NCBI RefSeq assembly: GCF_025465545.1
Contig: NZ_JAODMK010000010.1
Coordinates: forward strand, 1 to 45,812
From: Naasia sp.
Lineage (GTDB): Bacteria; Actinomycetota; Actinomycetes; Actinomycetales; Microbacteriaceae
Reading direction: 5' to 3'
DNA: 45,812 bases
This document shows, piece by piece, positions 25,509 through 33,485 of this stretch. The translations under genes were made by a program, and so were the position numbers. The notes under the pieces are model-generated. The model was given only the letters and a program-made list of their open reading frames with translations, searched no databases and was not told the origin of the DNA. Numbering within the stretch: the first letter of the stretch is position 1; every line of letters starts with the position of its first letter.

Positions 25509-26516
25509 CTACACGGCGGTCGGCACGCGGTTCTCGACCGGCGGCCGTGCTGCCGCCGCTCGCCGTCGCGACAGCAGGGCCGTGCCGAGGAGCGCCGCGA
25601 TCGAGACGCCGCAGGCGAGCCCGATGGCGCTGCCTGCCAGGAGCACCGCTCCGGCCGGCGAGACGATCGACTGGCCGGACAGGGCCTGCCAGGTCACGAC
25701 CGCGACCGTGGCCGCGTAGGTGACGGTCAGCACCGCAACGAGGCGGAGCCGCAGCGCCGGGTCGGACAGCAGCGGGATCCGCCGGGCGAGCACCTCGAGC
25801 AGGATCGCCGCGATCGGCAGCAGCTGCAGCGCGTGCATGCCCACGAAGTGCGGAATCCGCAGATCGCCGGCGACGGTGCTCCAGCCGAGGATCGGCAGCC
25901 CCGGTCCGCCGTCGGCGAGGCCGACGGTGTGCGCTCCCGCGATCCCGCCGAAGTCGGCGAGCTGCGCGGCGGTGGGAGAGGTCATCAGGAAGGCCAGCGC
26001 CATGCCGATCGCGCCGATAACCGCGCCGGCCCGGATCGCGAGGGCGCGGGCGGGGTCGCCGAGGCGGTTGCGGAAGAGCAGCACCGCGACGAGGAGTGCC
26101 ATCAGCCACACCACCGCGATGGTGCCGCCCATCACGGCGAAGACGGTCGTGGAGAGCGCGCTGGACACGTTGAAGTGGCTTGTGGTGCCCGCCGCCGCCG
26201 CCCAGACGATGAGGAGCAGCTCGATCGCCAGCCCGACGGTCACGATGGTGCCTGCGACGCTCGCGGTCCGGCGGAACCTGGTGAGCAGCCCGATCAGGAC
26301 GGACAGCGAGACCGCGTAGACGCCCGTGGACAGGGCGAACTTGAGCGGCTTCGCCCACACGTCGAGTCCGGTCACCTGACGCGGGTCGACCAGGAGGGCG
26401 ACCGCACAGAAGACCGTCAGCGCCGCCATCGCGACGGCGAGGGCCAGCAGCGGGCGGTGCCAGCGCACCTGGCGCAGGTCCAGGAGCGGAGCGGCGGCGG
26501 GCAGCGGGGAGATCAT
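25509..26516 (-). CDS. Polytopic membrane protein, unknown
   Basis: This 335-aa protein has about eight to nine hydrophobic segments, for example LLALAVAMAALTVFCAVALL, VGLAIELLLIVWAAAAG and LLAGSAIGLACGVSIAALLG. The motif ITGLDVWAKPLKFALSTGVY-like stretch (VTGLDVWAKPLKFALST) is characteristic of a family of uncharacterised membrane proteins in actinobacteria and proteobacteria. ATG 26516 was chosen because TACCTT is exactly six bases upstream and there is no ribosome site; an open extension to 26579 is unsupported. No function assigned. Confidence 0.8.
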   Translation of the reverse strand: MISPLPAAAPLLDLRQVRWHRPLLALAVAMAALTVFCAVALLVDPRQVTGLDVWAKPLKFALSTGVYAVSLSVLIGLLTRFRRTASVAGTIVTVGLAIELLLIVWAAAAGTTSHFNVSSALSTTVFAVMGGTIAVVWLMALLVAVLLFRNRLGDPARALAIRAGAVIGAIGMALAFLMTSPTAAQLADFGGIAGAHTVGLADGGPGLPILGWSTVAGDLRIPHFVGMHALQLLPIAAILLEVLARRIPLLSDPALRLRLVAVLTVTYAATVAVVTWQALSGQSIVSPAGAVLLAGSAIGLACGVSIAALLGTALLSRRRAAAARPPVENRVPTAV

Positions 26517-26522
26517 GGTCAG

Positions 26523-26528
26523 AAGGTA
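26523..26528 (-). promoter_or_regulatory. -10 box TACCTT of a leaderless mRNA
   Basis: TACCTT lies six bases before ATG 26516 on the minus strand; the bases between (CTGACC) hold no ribosome site. Confidence 0.45.
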
Positions 26529-26575
26529 TCGGCGGCCCCATTCCCCGGGCATCAACCGACCGGCTGAGTTGCGGG

Positions 26576-27430
26576 TCACCCGGAGGCGAGGAGCACGGAC
26601 CCGGCCAGGGCGAGCACGATGCCCGCGCCCTGCACCCAGCTGAGGCGCTCGCGCAGCACGAGGAACGCCAGGAGCACGGTGCCGAGCGGATAGAGCGAGC
26701 TGAGCACCCCCATCACCGCCAGGTCGCCGAGATGCAGCCCGATCACGAGCAGGATGTTGCCGACGGCCAACGCCACTCCGGTGAGCAGCGACTGGTTGAG
26801 CGCCCGACCGTCGCGGAGCCCGGCCAGCTCGGCGGAGCCGCGACGGAGGCGCCCGCCGAGGAGCAGCAGGCCGAACAGCGCGGTCGCGACGAGGAGGTCG
26901 ACCGCGAGGGGCGCGAGGCCCGACTCGGGGGGCGTCGCATGGATGGCGATGATGTAGCCGGCGTAGCCGACGCCGGCGACCACAGCCAGCAGGGCCGCCC
27001 GCCCCGATACCCGCAGCGCGTCGCCCTGGCGGCGCACTCCGAGCAGCACCGCCGCCCCGATCACCGCGGCCAGGGCGATCCAGCCGAGCGTCGAGAATCG
27101 CTCACCGAGGGAGATTCCGACGATGGCCGGCAGCAGCGCGTAGATCGCGGCGACCCCGGGAGAGAGGATGCTCATCGGGCCCAGGGCCAGGCTGGCGTAG
27201 AACGCCCACGTGCCGATCGCACCGAGTACGCCACCGAGGGCGCCGAGCAGGACCGCAGCCATCGACCAGACGGGCCGCTCGACCAGCACGACGAGGACCA
27301 CGAGGACCATGGCGACCCCCGTGCTGAGGAAGCTGACGAGCAGCGACGAGATCCGGCGCGATGCCAGGCCGCCGAGGAAGTCCGATGCGCCGTAGATGAT
27401 CGCGCTCGTCAGACCGAGGAAGGCGACCAC
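26576..27430 (-). CDS. EamA/DMT family transporter
   Basis: This protein has ten hydrophobic segments in two EamA repeats of five, as in drug/metabolite exporters (YdcZ/RhaT-like superfamily). Landmarks are FLGLTSAIIYGASDFLGGLA at the start, ALGPMSILSPGVAAIYALLP, and in the second half LSSLYPLGTVLLAFLVLRER before a last span. GTG 27430 gives the normal N-terminus VVAFLGLTSA and has AGGAT upstream; ATG 27475 would add a basic 15-residue extension. It exports or imports a small metabolite of unknown identity across the cytoplasmic membrane. It is upstream of the preceding membrane protein gene by about 60 bp. Confidence 0.88.
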   Translation of the reverse strand: MVAFLGLTSAIIYGASDFLGGLASRRISSLLVSFLSTGVAMVLVVLVVLVERPVWSMAAVLLGALGGVLGAIGTWAFYASLALGPMSILSPGVAAIYALLPAIVGISLGERFSTLGWIALAAVIGAAVLLGVRRQGDALRVSGRAALLAVVAGVGYAGYIIAIHATPPESGLAPLAVDLLVATALFGLLLLGGRLRRGSAELAGLRDGRALNQSLLTGVALAVGNILLVIGLHLGDLAVMGVLSSLYPLGTVLLAFLVLRERLSWVQGAGIVLALAGSVLLASG

Positions 27431-27584
27431 TGCCCCATCCTGGCGGAGAAGCGGCTCGCGGCGCGCGTGACGCATCGCTCCCGCCCTCGCCGGTCACCTC
27501 CCGGGAAGCGTGCCGACGTGCCAGCAGCTGGCGCTTCCGGGGCCCGGGCACGTCAGCTGTGGCACCTGCGTCCCTCTCCGCGCG

Positions 27585-28475
27585 TCAGCGCCCGTCCGCC
27601 GTCGCTCGCGAGTGGGGCATCCACCGCTGCGGGGAGATGCGCCCGTCGTAGAGCGGCAGCTCGAGCACCTTGTCGTCAGGCAGGAACTGCGCCCACATCC
27701 GGTTGGTCCCGGCGGTTCCTGCAGCCCGCACGCGGGTCACCTCGTCGAGGTCGAGGGTGTGCACGAGGACAGCCGGCTCCGCCCCCGCGGACTCCTCGAG
27801 CACGACGCCCTCCGGATCCACCAGGAGGCTGCGTCCCTCGCCGATGGGTCCGGCGCAGTTGACGCTGACCGTGAAGGTCTGGTTGACGATCGAGTTGGCC
27901 TGGGCGAGGATCACCTCCTGCGCGCGGTCCGGGGTGGTGGTCTTGACCACGTTGAGCACCACCTCGGCGCCCATCCAGGCCAGGTGGCGGGTGACCTCGG
28001 GGAACCAGGCGTCGTAGCAGATGGAGAGGCCCACCCGGCCGACGCCCGTCATGTCGAACACCACGAAGCGGTCCCCGGGCGTGGCGGGCTCGAACGGCCG
28101 CCAGGGGAAGATCTTGCGATAGCTCGCCACGAGTTCGCCCTGCGGGGAGAAGGCCAGGGCGGTGTTGAAGAGCTCGTCGCCGGGGCCCCGCTCCCAGATG
28201 CTGCCCGGGACGAGCCAGACCCCGGCCGCCTCCGCGACGCGTCCGAGGTCTCTCACCAGCTCCCCGTCGAGCGGGACCGCCGCCTCGAGCAGCTCGTCCC
28301 TGCCGTCCGCGCGCTCCTCCTCGGACCCGAACAGGTGCAGCTCGGGGTAGACGACGCAGTCGACCTCCTGCTCCGCGTCGAGGACCCGGCGCAGGTCGTC
28401 CGCGAAGGAGGCGAGCGCCGTGCCGCTCGGCACCGGCGGCGCCTGCACGGCCGCGATCCGCACGCTGCGGGGCAT
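27585..28475 (-). CDS. Carbon-nitrogen hydrolase (nitrilase superfamily)
   Basis: This 296-aa amidohydrolase has catalytic Glu45 (VVYPELHLFG), Lys121 (SYRKIFPWRPFEP) and Cys153 (SICYDAWFPEV). The YRKIFPWRPFEP and NRMWAQFL segments resemble the formamidase/aliphatic amidase-like branch found in actinobacteria rather than the omega-amidase-like enzyme at 3999. ATG 28475 lies one base after the ChaB-like stop (TGAGATG), so the two are coupled. A physical link with ChaB is unexpected and its meaning is not clear. Substrate unknown. Confidence 0.9.
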   Translation of the reverse strand: MPRSVRIAAVQAPPVPSGTALASFADDLRRVLDAEQEVDCVVYPELHLFGSEEERADGRDELLEAAVPLDGELVRDLGRVAEAAGVWLVPGSIWERGPGDELFNTALAFSPQGELVASYRKIFPWRPFEPATPGDRFVVFDMTGVGRVGLSICYDAWFPEVTRHLAWMGAEVVLNVVKTTTPDRAQEVILAQANSIVNQTFTVSVNCAGPIGEGRSLLVDPEGVVLEESAGAEPAVLVHTLDLDEVTRVRAAGTAGTNRMWAQFLPDDKVLELPLYDGRISPQRWMPHSRATADGR

Positions 28476-28476
28476 C

Positions 28477-28875
28477 TCAGTCGCGCGCCCTGCGCGTCTC
28501 GCGCGCGTTGGCCTTCTGGATGGCGTCCACCAGCTGGTCCTTGGTCATGGAGGAGCGCCCGCCGATATCGAGCCGCTTGGCCACGTCCATCAGATGCGCC
28601 TTCGACGCGTTCGCATCCACGCCGCCGTGCGTCTGGCCAGGAGAGCTGCGGCCGCCTTCGGCCTTCGCGTCGGAGGGGCCCTTCTCGTCCTTCTCCTCCC
28701 AGTGGTCGCCGACCTTCTCGAAGGAATGCTTGAGGGACGCGAACGCGGTGCGATGTGCGCGCTCGCCGTCGCCGTATTCGCCGATCGCCGACTCCAGGGT
28801 CTCGCGATAGATGTCCTGCGCGTGCTTCGGCGACCGCTCGATCGTCGACGGCAGGTCGGGCTCCTTGTCGGGCAT
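28477..28875 (-). CDS. ChaB family protein with Rho-N/SAP-like C-terminal domain
   Basis: This 132-aa protein has an N-terminal ChaB domain (LPSTIERSPKHAQDIYRETL, then AHRTAFASLKHSFEKVGDHW), a charged linker (61-88), and a C-terminal helix-extended-helix module (AHLMDVAKRLDIGGRSSMTK then LVDAIQKAN), typical of Rho N-terminal-like or SAP domains that bind nucleic acids. ChaB was named as a cation-transport regulator, but the evidence for that is thin. GAGGAG lies eight bases before the ATG. It is the middle gene of an operon with a 39-aa protein upstream and a nitrilase-type enzyme downstream. Confidence 0.88.
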   Translation of the reverse strand: MPDKEPDLPSTIERSPKHAQDIYRETLESAIGEYGDGERAHRTAFASLKHSFEKVGDHWEEKDEKGPSDAKAEGGRSSPGQTHGGVDANASKAHLMDVAKRLDIGGRSSMTKDQLVDAIQKANARETRRARD

Positions 28876-28890
28876 GTCGGGTCTCCTCGT

Positions 28891-29010
28891 TCAGTCCTGG
28901 ACCGGATCGGTGATTCCACCGGTCGGGTCGGCGTCTTCCACGATGTGCCGCCCGCCAAGGCGCTCGGTGAGACCCCGGCCGGCCTCGATCGCCTCGTCCC
29001 TGCACAGCAC
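28891..29010 (-). CDS. Small protein, 39 aa, unknown
   Basis: The frame starts with GTG 29010 after GGGAG seven bases upstream and reads VLCRDEAIEAGRGLTERLGG, ending EDADPTGGITDPVQD. Third positions are G/C-rich, as in neighbouring genes. It ends 15 bp before the ChaB-like ATG and so is probably first in that operon. The frame is open further upstream to 29208 but lacks a supported start and runs into the alditol oxidase promoter. No family is recognised; a short helix followed by an acidic, Gly/Pro-rich tail is predicted. Confidence 0.55.
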   Translation of the reverse strand: MLCRDEAIEAGRGLTERLGGRHIVEDADPTGGITDPVQD

Positions 29011-29102
29011 AGTGAACTCCCGCGGAGGGCGTCCGGGAACCCCTTGCGCGGTCGGCGGTCTCGGTGCATCCGCCCATGTCTGCCCGGACGGGCGCGATCC
29101 GC

Positions 29103-29125
29103 CGGTTTGGCTGGGGTCCAAACCG
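29103..29125. promoter_or_regulatory. Inverted repeat CGGTTTGG-N7-CCAAACCG, possible operator
   Basis: Perfect 8-bp arms surround a 7-bp spacer (CTGGGGT), immediately followed by TAGGAC, a possible -10 box for the alditol oxidase gene 55 bp downstream. A repressor bound here would cover the promoter. An RNA hairpin is the alternative. Confidence 0.4.
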
Positions 29126-29179
29126 TAGGACGATGGTCGAGCCCGGTGACGTCGCGGGGCGACCGGAGCGAGGAGCGGC

Positions 29180-30430
29180 ATGAGCGCGGGAACGAACTGG
29201 GCGGGCAACTACGCCTTTCGGGCGGCACGGGTGCTCCGTCCCCGCACCGTGGACGAGGTCCAGGAGCTGGTGGGCGGCGCGGATCGGCTCCGCGCCCTCG
29301 GCACCCGCCACTGCTTCAACGATCTCGCGGACTCCGCAGGCGACCTGCTCAGCGTGGAGGAGCTGCCCGTCGAGGTCTCCGTCGATGCCGCACGGGGTGT
29401 CGCGATGGTCAGCGCCGGCACTCCGTACGGGATCCTCGGCACGGAGCTGCAGCGGCAGGGCTACGCGCTCCCGAATCTGGCGTCGCTTCCCCACATCTCG
29501 GTGGCCGGCGCGATCGCCACAGGAACCCACGGGTCCGGCGTCCGGAACCGGAGCCTCGCGGCCGCCGTCACCGCGCTCGAGCTGGTGGACGGGACGGGAG
29601 CGCTCCGGCGGTTCTCCGCCGAGGACCGGGATTTCCCCGGCACAGTCGTGTCCCTCGGCGCGCTGGGCATCGTCACGCGGGTGGAGCTGGCGGTCGAGCC
29701 GACGTTCGAGGTGGCTCAGCACGTGTTCGAGGCGATGCCGCTCGCCGTCGCGCTCGAGCACTTCGACGAGGTGATGGGCGCGGCGTACAGCGTCAGCATG
29801 TTCACCACCTGGGCGCGCCCGGAGATCGAGCAGATCTGGGTGAAGCGGCGCACCGATCAGCCCGCACCGCCGCCCGACCTGTTCGGCGCGCTGCCGGCAG
29901 AGGTCGACCGCCACCCGATCAAGAGCATGCCCGCGCTCAACAGCACTCCGCAGCTCGGGCGTCCCGGCCCGTGGCTGGACCGGCTCCCCCACTTCCGGCT
30001 CGAGTTCACGCCGAGTGCCGGGGACGAGCTGCAGACCGAGTACCTGCTCCCCCGACGGCATGCCGCGGACGCCCTCACCGCGGTGGCCGGACTCGCCGAC
30101 CGGCTGGCCCCCCTCCTGCAGGTGTCCGAGGTCCGCACCATCGCGGCCGACGATCTGTGGCTGAGCATGTCGTCCGGGGCGGACGCGGTGGCGCTGCACT
30201 TCACCTGGGTGCCGGATGGCGCCGCCGTGCGCGAGGTTCTGCCCGCCCTCGAGGCCGCACTCGCCCCCTTCGACGCGCGCCCGCACTGGGGCAAGGTCTT
30301 CACGACGAGCGCCGACCGCCTGCGGGAGCTCTACCCCCGGTTGCCCGACTTCGTCGCTCTGGTCGAGCGGCTGGATCCCCGCGGCGTGTTCCGGAACGAG
30401 TATCTGGAGCGCACGATCCTCGCCGGGTAG
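29180..30430 (+). CDS. FAD-linked alditol/xylitol oxidase-like oxidoreductase
   Basis: This 416-aa flavoprotein is of the VAO/AldO type, which oxidises sugar alcohols such as xylitol or sorbitol with oxygen to give the aldose and hydrogen peroxide. It starts TNWAGNYAFRA, has GTRHCFNDLADSAGDLLSV where His44 corresponds to the covalent FAD-binding His, then LPHISVAGAIATGTHGSG for FAD, and HWGKVFT near the C-terminus for substrate. The Ser of the usual RHSFND is Cys45. Length matches AldO. GAGGAG precedes the ATG. It has its own promoter region with an inverted repeat and a downstream hairpin. Confidence 0.9.
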   Translation: MSAGTNWAGNYAFRAARVLRPRTVDEVQELVGGADRLRALGTRHCFNDLADSAGDLLSVEELPVEVSVDAARGVAMVSAGTPYGILGTELQRQGYALPNLASLPHISVAGAIATGTHGSGVRNRSLAAAVTALELVDGTGALRRFSAEDRDFPGTVVSLGALGIVTRVELAVEPTFEVAQHVFEAMPLAVALEHFDEVMGAAYSVSMFTTWARPEIEQIWVKRRTDQPAPPPDLFGALPAEVDRHPIKSMPALNSTPQLGRPGPWLDRLPHFRLEFTPSAGDELQTEYLLPRRHAADALTAVAGLADRLAPLLQVSEVRTIAADDLWLSMSSGADAVALHFTWVPDGAAVREVLPALEAALAPFDARPHWGKVFTTSADRLRELYPRLPDFVALVERLDPRGVFRNEYLERTILAG

Positions 30431-30442
30431 AGTCCTGCCGAG

Positions 30443-30459
30443 CCGAGCGAGCCGCTCGG
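30443..30459. terminator. Terminator hairpin after the alditol oxidase gene
   Basis: CCGAGCG-AGC-CGCTCGG forms a perfect 7-bp stem with a 3-base loop, 12 bp after the stop. No U tract follows. Confidence 0.45.
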
Positions 30460-30548
30460 ACGAACGAATACGGGTCTGAAACGTGGAAATCCCCGGAATT
30501 CCGCGCCGACACCCGCCGCGCCTGCGGAGCTGCACTGCTCCTCACTTC

Positions 30549-30554
30549 TAGTCT
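30549..30554 (+). promoter_or_regulatory. -10 box TAGTCT of a leaderless mRNA
   Basis: TAGTCT lies six bases before ATG 30561, and the bases between (CTTGGT) hold no usable ribosome site. Confidence 0.5.
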
Positions 30555-30560
30555 CTTGGT

Positions 30561-31337
30561 ATGCCCTTCGATCCGCGCAGCACCGCCGATCCCGGGTACC
30601 TGACGCCTCGGGCGACCCCGTTCTGGCAGGCGGCCCGCGCGACGGGCGCCGGAGCCGTCTCTCCGATGGTTCCCGACGATCTCGCCGACCCGGACCTCGG
30701 GGCGGCGGCCGAGGACGATCCGACCGTCACCGGTCCCCTCTACTGGGCTCGGGCACGAGTGCAGAGGCCGCCCTCGACGCGGTCGCGCACGGGAATCACC
30801 CTGAGCCCCTACCGGGCCGCTTCCGATGAGCAGGTCAGCTCGCCGGAGATCCTCCGCAACCTCCGCATGGCCGCGCCCGGGGTGGTTCGGACCGCCAACG
30901 AGATCCTCGACATCGAGGGCCCGATGCCCCTGCAGCGGCTCGTCACTCTGCTGGCGCGGAGGTTCGGCATCCCCCGCCTGGACCCGCAGCGCCGCCACCA
31001 CCTCACCCGGGTCGTCGGCCCGCAGTTCCGCCTGATCGACGACTTCGCCTGGCCGAACGGGATGAAGCCCAGAACGTGGCGGGGAGCGCGTCGCGTGGGC
31101 GACCCGAACGACCGTCGCATCACCGACATCAGCCGCGAGGAGCTCCAGAACGCGATGGAGTTCGTGCTGGGCGACGTGGAGGTGATCCCGCGCGATCGGC
31201 TTCTGACCGAGACGGCGACGCTGCTCGGGTACGCCCGGATTCCGGGGCCGATGCTGCCGTGGATGACCGTGGCCCTCGAATCCGGAGTGGAGTCCGGCCG
31301 CTTCGTGGCGACCGAGAGCGGGCTCTCGCTCGCCTAG
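30561..31337 (+). CDS. Free-standing DUF3320-like protein
   Basis: This 258-aa protein has a variable N-terminal part (1-90) and a C-terminal region like DUF3320, usually the last domain of large DUF4011-type superfamily 1 helicases. The signature is ANEILDIEGPMPLQRLVTLL followed by ARRFGIPRL, RRITDISREELQNAMEFVLG and TATLLGYARIPGP. No helicase or nuclease domain is present in this protein or next to it. It seems complete rather than truncated, because the start has its own -10 box. Function unknown; a DNA-binding or regulatory role is inferred only from the helicase context of the domain. Confidence 0.75.
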   Translation: MPFDPRSTADPGYLTPRATPFWQAARATGAGAVSPMVPDDLADPDLGAAAEDDPTVTGPLYWARARVQRPPSTRSRTGITLSPYRAASDEQVSSPEILRNLRMAAPGVVRTANEILDIEGPMPLQRLVTLLARRFGIPRLDPQRRHHLTRVVGPQFRLIDDFAWPNGMKPRTWRGARRVGDPNDRRITDISREELQNAMEFVLGDVEVIPRDRLLTETATLLGYARIPGPMLPWMTVALESGVESGRFVATESGLSLA

Positions 31338-31352
31338 GCGCCCGCCCCGCCG

Positions 31353-32225
31353 CTACGGGGTCTCGGAGCGCTCCTGGGTGAGCTGCACGACCTCGTCCGG
31401 CGACAGCGCGAGTTCCACTGCCCGAGCCGAGTCCTGGATGCTCGACGGCCGGGAAGCGCCGGGGATGGGGATCACGACGGGCGCCAGCGCGAGCTCCCAC
31501 GCCAGGGTGGCCTGCTGCGGGCTGACGCCATAGGTGTCGGCGAGAACCTGGAAGCCGCCGTGGCTGCCGACGCGGGCCGCCCTCCCGATGCCCCCGAGCG
31601 GACTCCAGGGCAGGAACGCGATGCCGAGCTCGGCGCAGAGGTCGAGCTCGGGGCGGCTGCTCTGGAAGGCGGGCGAGAACTGGTTCTGCACCGACGCCAG
31701 CCGGCCGCCGAGCACCTGCTGCGCCAGCCGGATCTGCTCAGGGTTCGCGTTGGAGATGCCGGCCATCTCGATGATGCCCTCATCGAGGAGGTCGGCCAGC
31801 GCGCCGACCGAGTCGGCGTAGGGCACGGCGGGGTCCGGCCGATGGAACTGGTAGAGGCCGATGGCGTCGCCGCCGAGCCGCGCGAGCGAGGCGCGCGCCG
31901 CCTCCTTGAGGTAGCCGGGACGCCCGTCGACCGTCCAGGCTCCGCCGCCGGGGCGGAGGTGCCCACCCTTGGTGGCGACCAGGACGCGTGAGGTGTCTCC
32001 GCCGGAGGAGGCCAGGGCGCGCGCGATCAGGAGCTCGTTGTGCCCGACCTCCTCGGGACCGAGGCAGTACGCGTCGGCGGTGTCGATGAGCGTCACCCCC
32101 GCCTCGAGTGCGGCGTGGATGGTGGCGAGCGACTGCGAGGAGTCGGGACGACCCTCGATCGACATCGGCATCCCGCCGAGCCCGATCGCGCTGACCGAGC
32201 GGTGGCCGATGGTGCGCTGCTGCAT
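31353..32225 (-). CDS. Aldo/keto reductase
   Basis: This 290-aa TIM-barrel oxidoreductase uses NADPH. The catalytic tetrad is visible: Asp and Tyr in LIDTADAYCLGPEE, Lys in LVATKGG and His in LYQFHRPDP. The C-terminal VIPIPGASRPSSIQD binds the cofactor. GAGGAG lies upstream of the ATG, with TAGTGT at 32268-32273 as possible -10 box. The second aldo/keto reductase at 32364 lies 138 bp upstream on the same strand; the two share only family-level similarity. Substrate unknown. Confidence 0.92.
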   Translation of the reverse strand: MQQRTIGHRSVSAIGLGGMPMSIEGRPDSSQSLATIHAALEAGVTLIDTADAYCLGPEEVGHNELLIARALASSGGDTSRVLVATKGGHLRPGGGAWTVDGRPGYLKEAARASLARLGGDAIGLYQFHRPDPAVPYADSVGALADLLDEGIIEMAGISNANPEQIRLAQQVLGGRLASVQNQFSPAFQSSRPELDLCAELGIAFLPWSPLGGIGRAARVGSHGGFQVLADTYGVSPQQATLAWELALAPVVIPIPGASRPSSIQDSARAVELALSPDEVVQLTQERSETP

Positions 32226-32363
32226 GTCGAGCTCCTCGTCGTGTGCAGGCCGGAGCGGCCCCCATCGACACTATGCGCGGCGCCGGCGGGAGCCGAACCG
32301 GAGGCGCCGGGGTTGACGGCGGCGCTGCAGAGCTCCGCCGGACGGCGGCGCGCCCGGCGCCCG

Positions 32364-33341
32364 CTAGAAGCCGACGGGACGGTGCGGCACGTAGCTCTCC
32401 TCGAGTCGCCGCACCTCGTCCTCCGTGAGCTGCACGTCGACCGCCGCCACGGCGTCCGCGAGGTGAGCGGGCTTCGTGGCCCCCACGATGGGCGCGGTGA
32501 CGGCGGGCCGGGAAAGCAGCCAGGCGAGGGCGACCTGGGCACGCGGGATGCCGCGTTCGGCGGCCACCGCGGCCACCGCCGAGGCGACCCGCCGGTCGGA
32601 CTCCTCGGCCTGCGTGTAGAGCGTCCGGCCGAAGTCGTCGGAGGAGGTGCGGGCGGTCTCCTCGTCCCAGTCCCGCGTGAGCCGGCCGCGCGCGAGCGGG
32701 CTCCAGGGGATGACGCCGACGCCGGAGTCGAGGCAGTACGGCAGCATCTCCCGCTCCTCCTCGCGCATCACCAGGTTGTACTGGGGCTGCATCGAGATGA
32801 AGCGGGTCCACCCGCCGAGGTGGGCCACGTACTGCGCCTGCACGAATCGCCACGCGGGCATGGAGGAGGCGCCGAGATAGCGCACCTTCCCGGCTCGGAC
32901 CAGGTCGTGCAGCGCCTCCATGGTCTCCTCGATCGGCACCGTGGGGTCGTACCGGTGGATCTGGTAGAGGTCGAGGTAGTCGGTCCGGAGGCGCCGGAGG
33001 CTCTCGTCGACCTGGGTGAGGATCGCGCCGCGCGACAGGCCTGCGCCGTTGGGGCCCGATCCCATCCGTCCGTGCACCTTCGTCGCGATCACCAGCTCGT
33101 CCCGTCGGGCGAACTCGGGAAGCAGCCGCCCGAGAAAGTCCTCGCTGCTGCCCGCCGAGTAGACGTTGGCGGTGTCGAAGGTGGTGATGCCCGACTCGAC
33201 CGCGGCACGGAGGAACCCGCGGGTCTCCTCGATGCCCAGGCTCCACGCGTGGCTGCCCTTATCCGACGCGCCGTAGCTCATGCAGCCGAGGATGATCCGC
33301 GACACCTCGAGGCCTGAGCCGCCGAGCTTCGTGTACTCCAT
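32364..33341 (-). CDS. Aldo/keto reductase, YajO/YghZ-like
   Basis: This 325-aa enzyme belongs to the larger aldo/keto reductase group, with VSRIILGCMSYGASDKG at the start, catalytic Asp/Tyr in TFDTANVYSAGSSE, Lys in VIATKVHGRMG and His in YQIHRYDP, and the cofactor motif PIVGATKPAHLADA. GGGAGG precedes the ATG and TAGGCT (33369-33374, minus strand) is a likely -10 box. It is divergent from the SIR2-like gene and shares a 144-bp intergenic region containing a tandem repeat. Confidence 0.92.
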   Translation of the reverse strand: MEYTKLGGSGLEVSRIILGCMSYGASDKGSHAWSLGIEETRGFLRAAVESGITTFDTANVYSAGSSEDFLGRLLPEFARRDELVIATKVHGRMGSGPNGAGLSRGAILTQVDESLRRLRTDYLDLYQIHRYDPTVPIEETMEALHDLVRAGKVRYLGASSMPAWRFVQAQYVAHLGGWTRFISMQPQYNLVMREEEREMLPYCLDSGVGVIPWSPLARGRLTRDWDEETARTSSDDFGRTLYTQAEESDRRVASAVAAVAAERGIPRAQVALAWLLSRPAVTAPIVGATKPAHLADAVAAVDVQLTEDEVRRLEESYVPHRPVGF

Positions 33342-33391
33342 GAGCCGCCTCCCGTGATGTGCGCGGTCAGCCTAGAGGCGGCGCCTCCCCT

Positions 33392-33429
33392 CCGCCCCCG
33401 CTACCCGCTTCCGCCCCCGCTACCCGCGT
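33392..33429. repeat. 19-bp tandem direct repeat
   Basis: Two adjacent 19-bp units beginning CCGCCCCCGCTACCCGC differ at one position. A hairpin, CGCGGGC-N8-GCCCGCG (33431-33452), follows directly. Both lie between the aldo/keto reductase and the SIR2-like gene. Confidence 0.5.
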
Positions 33430-33485
33430 CCGCGGGCAGGCGCAAGCCCGCGCGGGCGGACGGGCACGCGGGAAGAATAGGAACC

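Noticed and set aside
31353-33341. The two aldo/keto reductases as tandem duplicates
   Set aside because: Lengths and motifs differ (290 and 325 aa, different subgroups).
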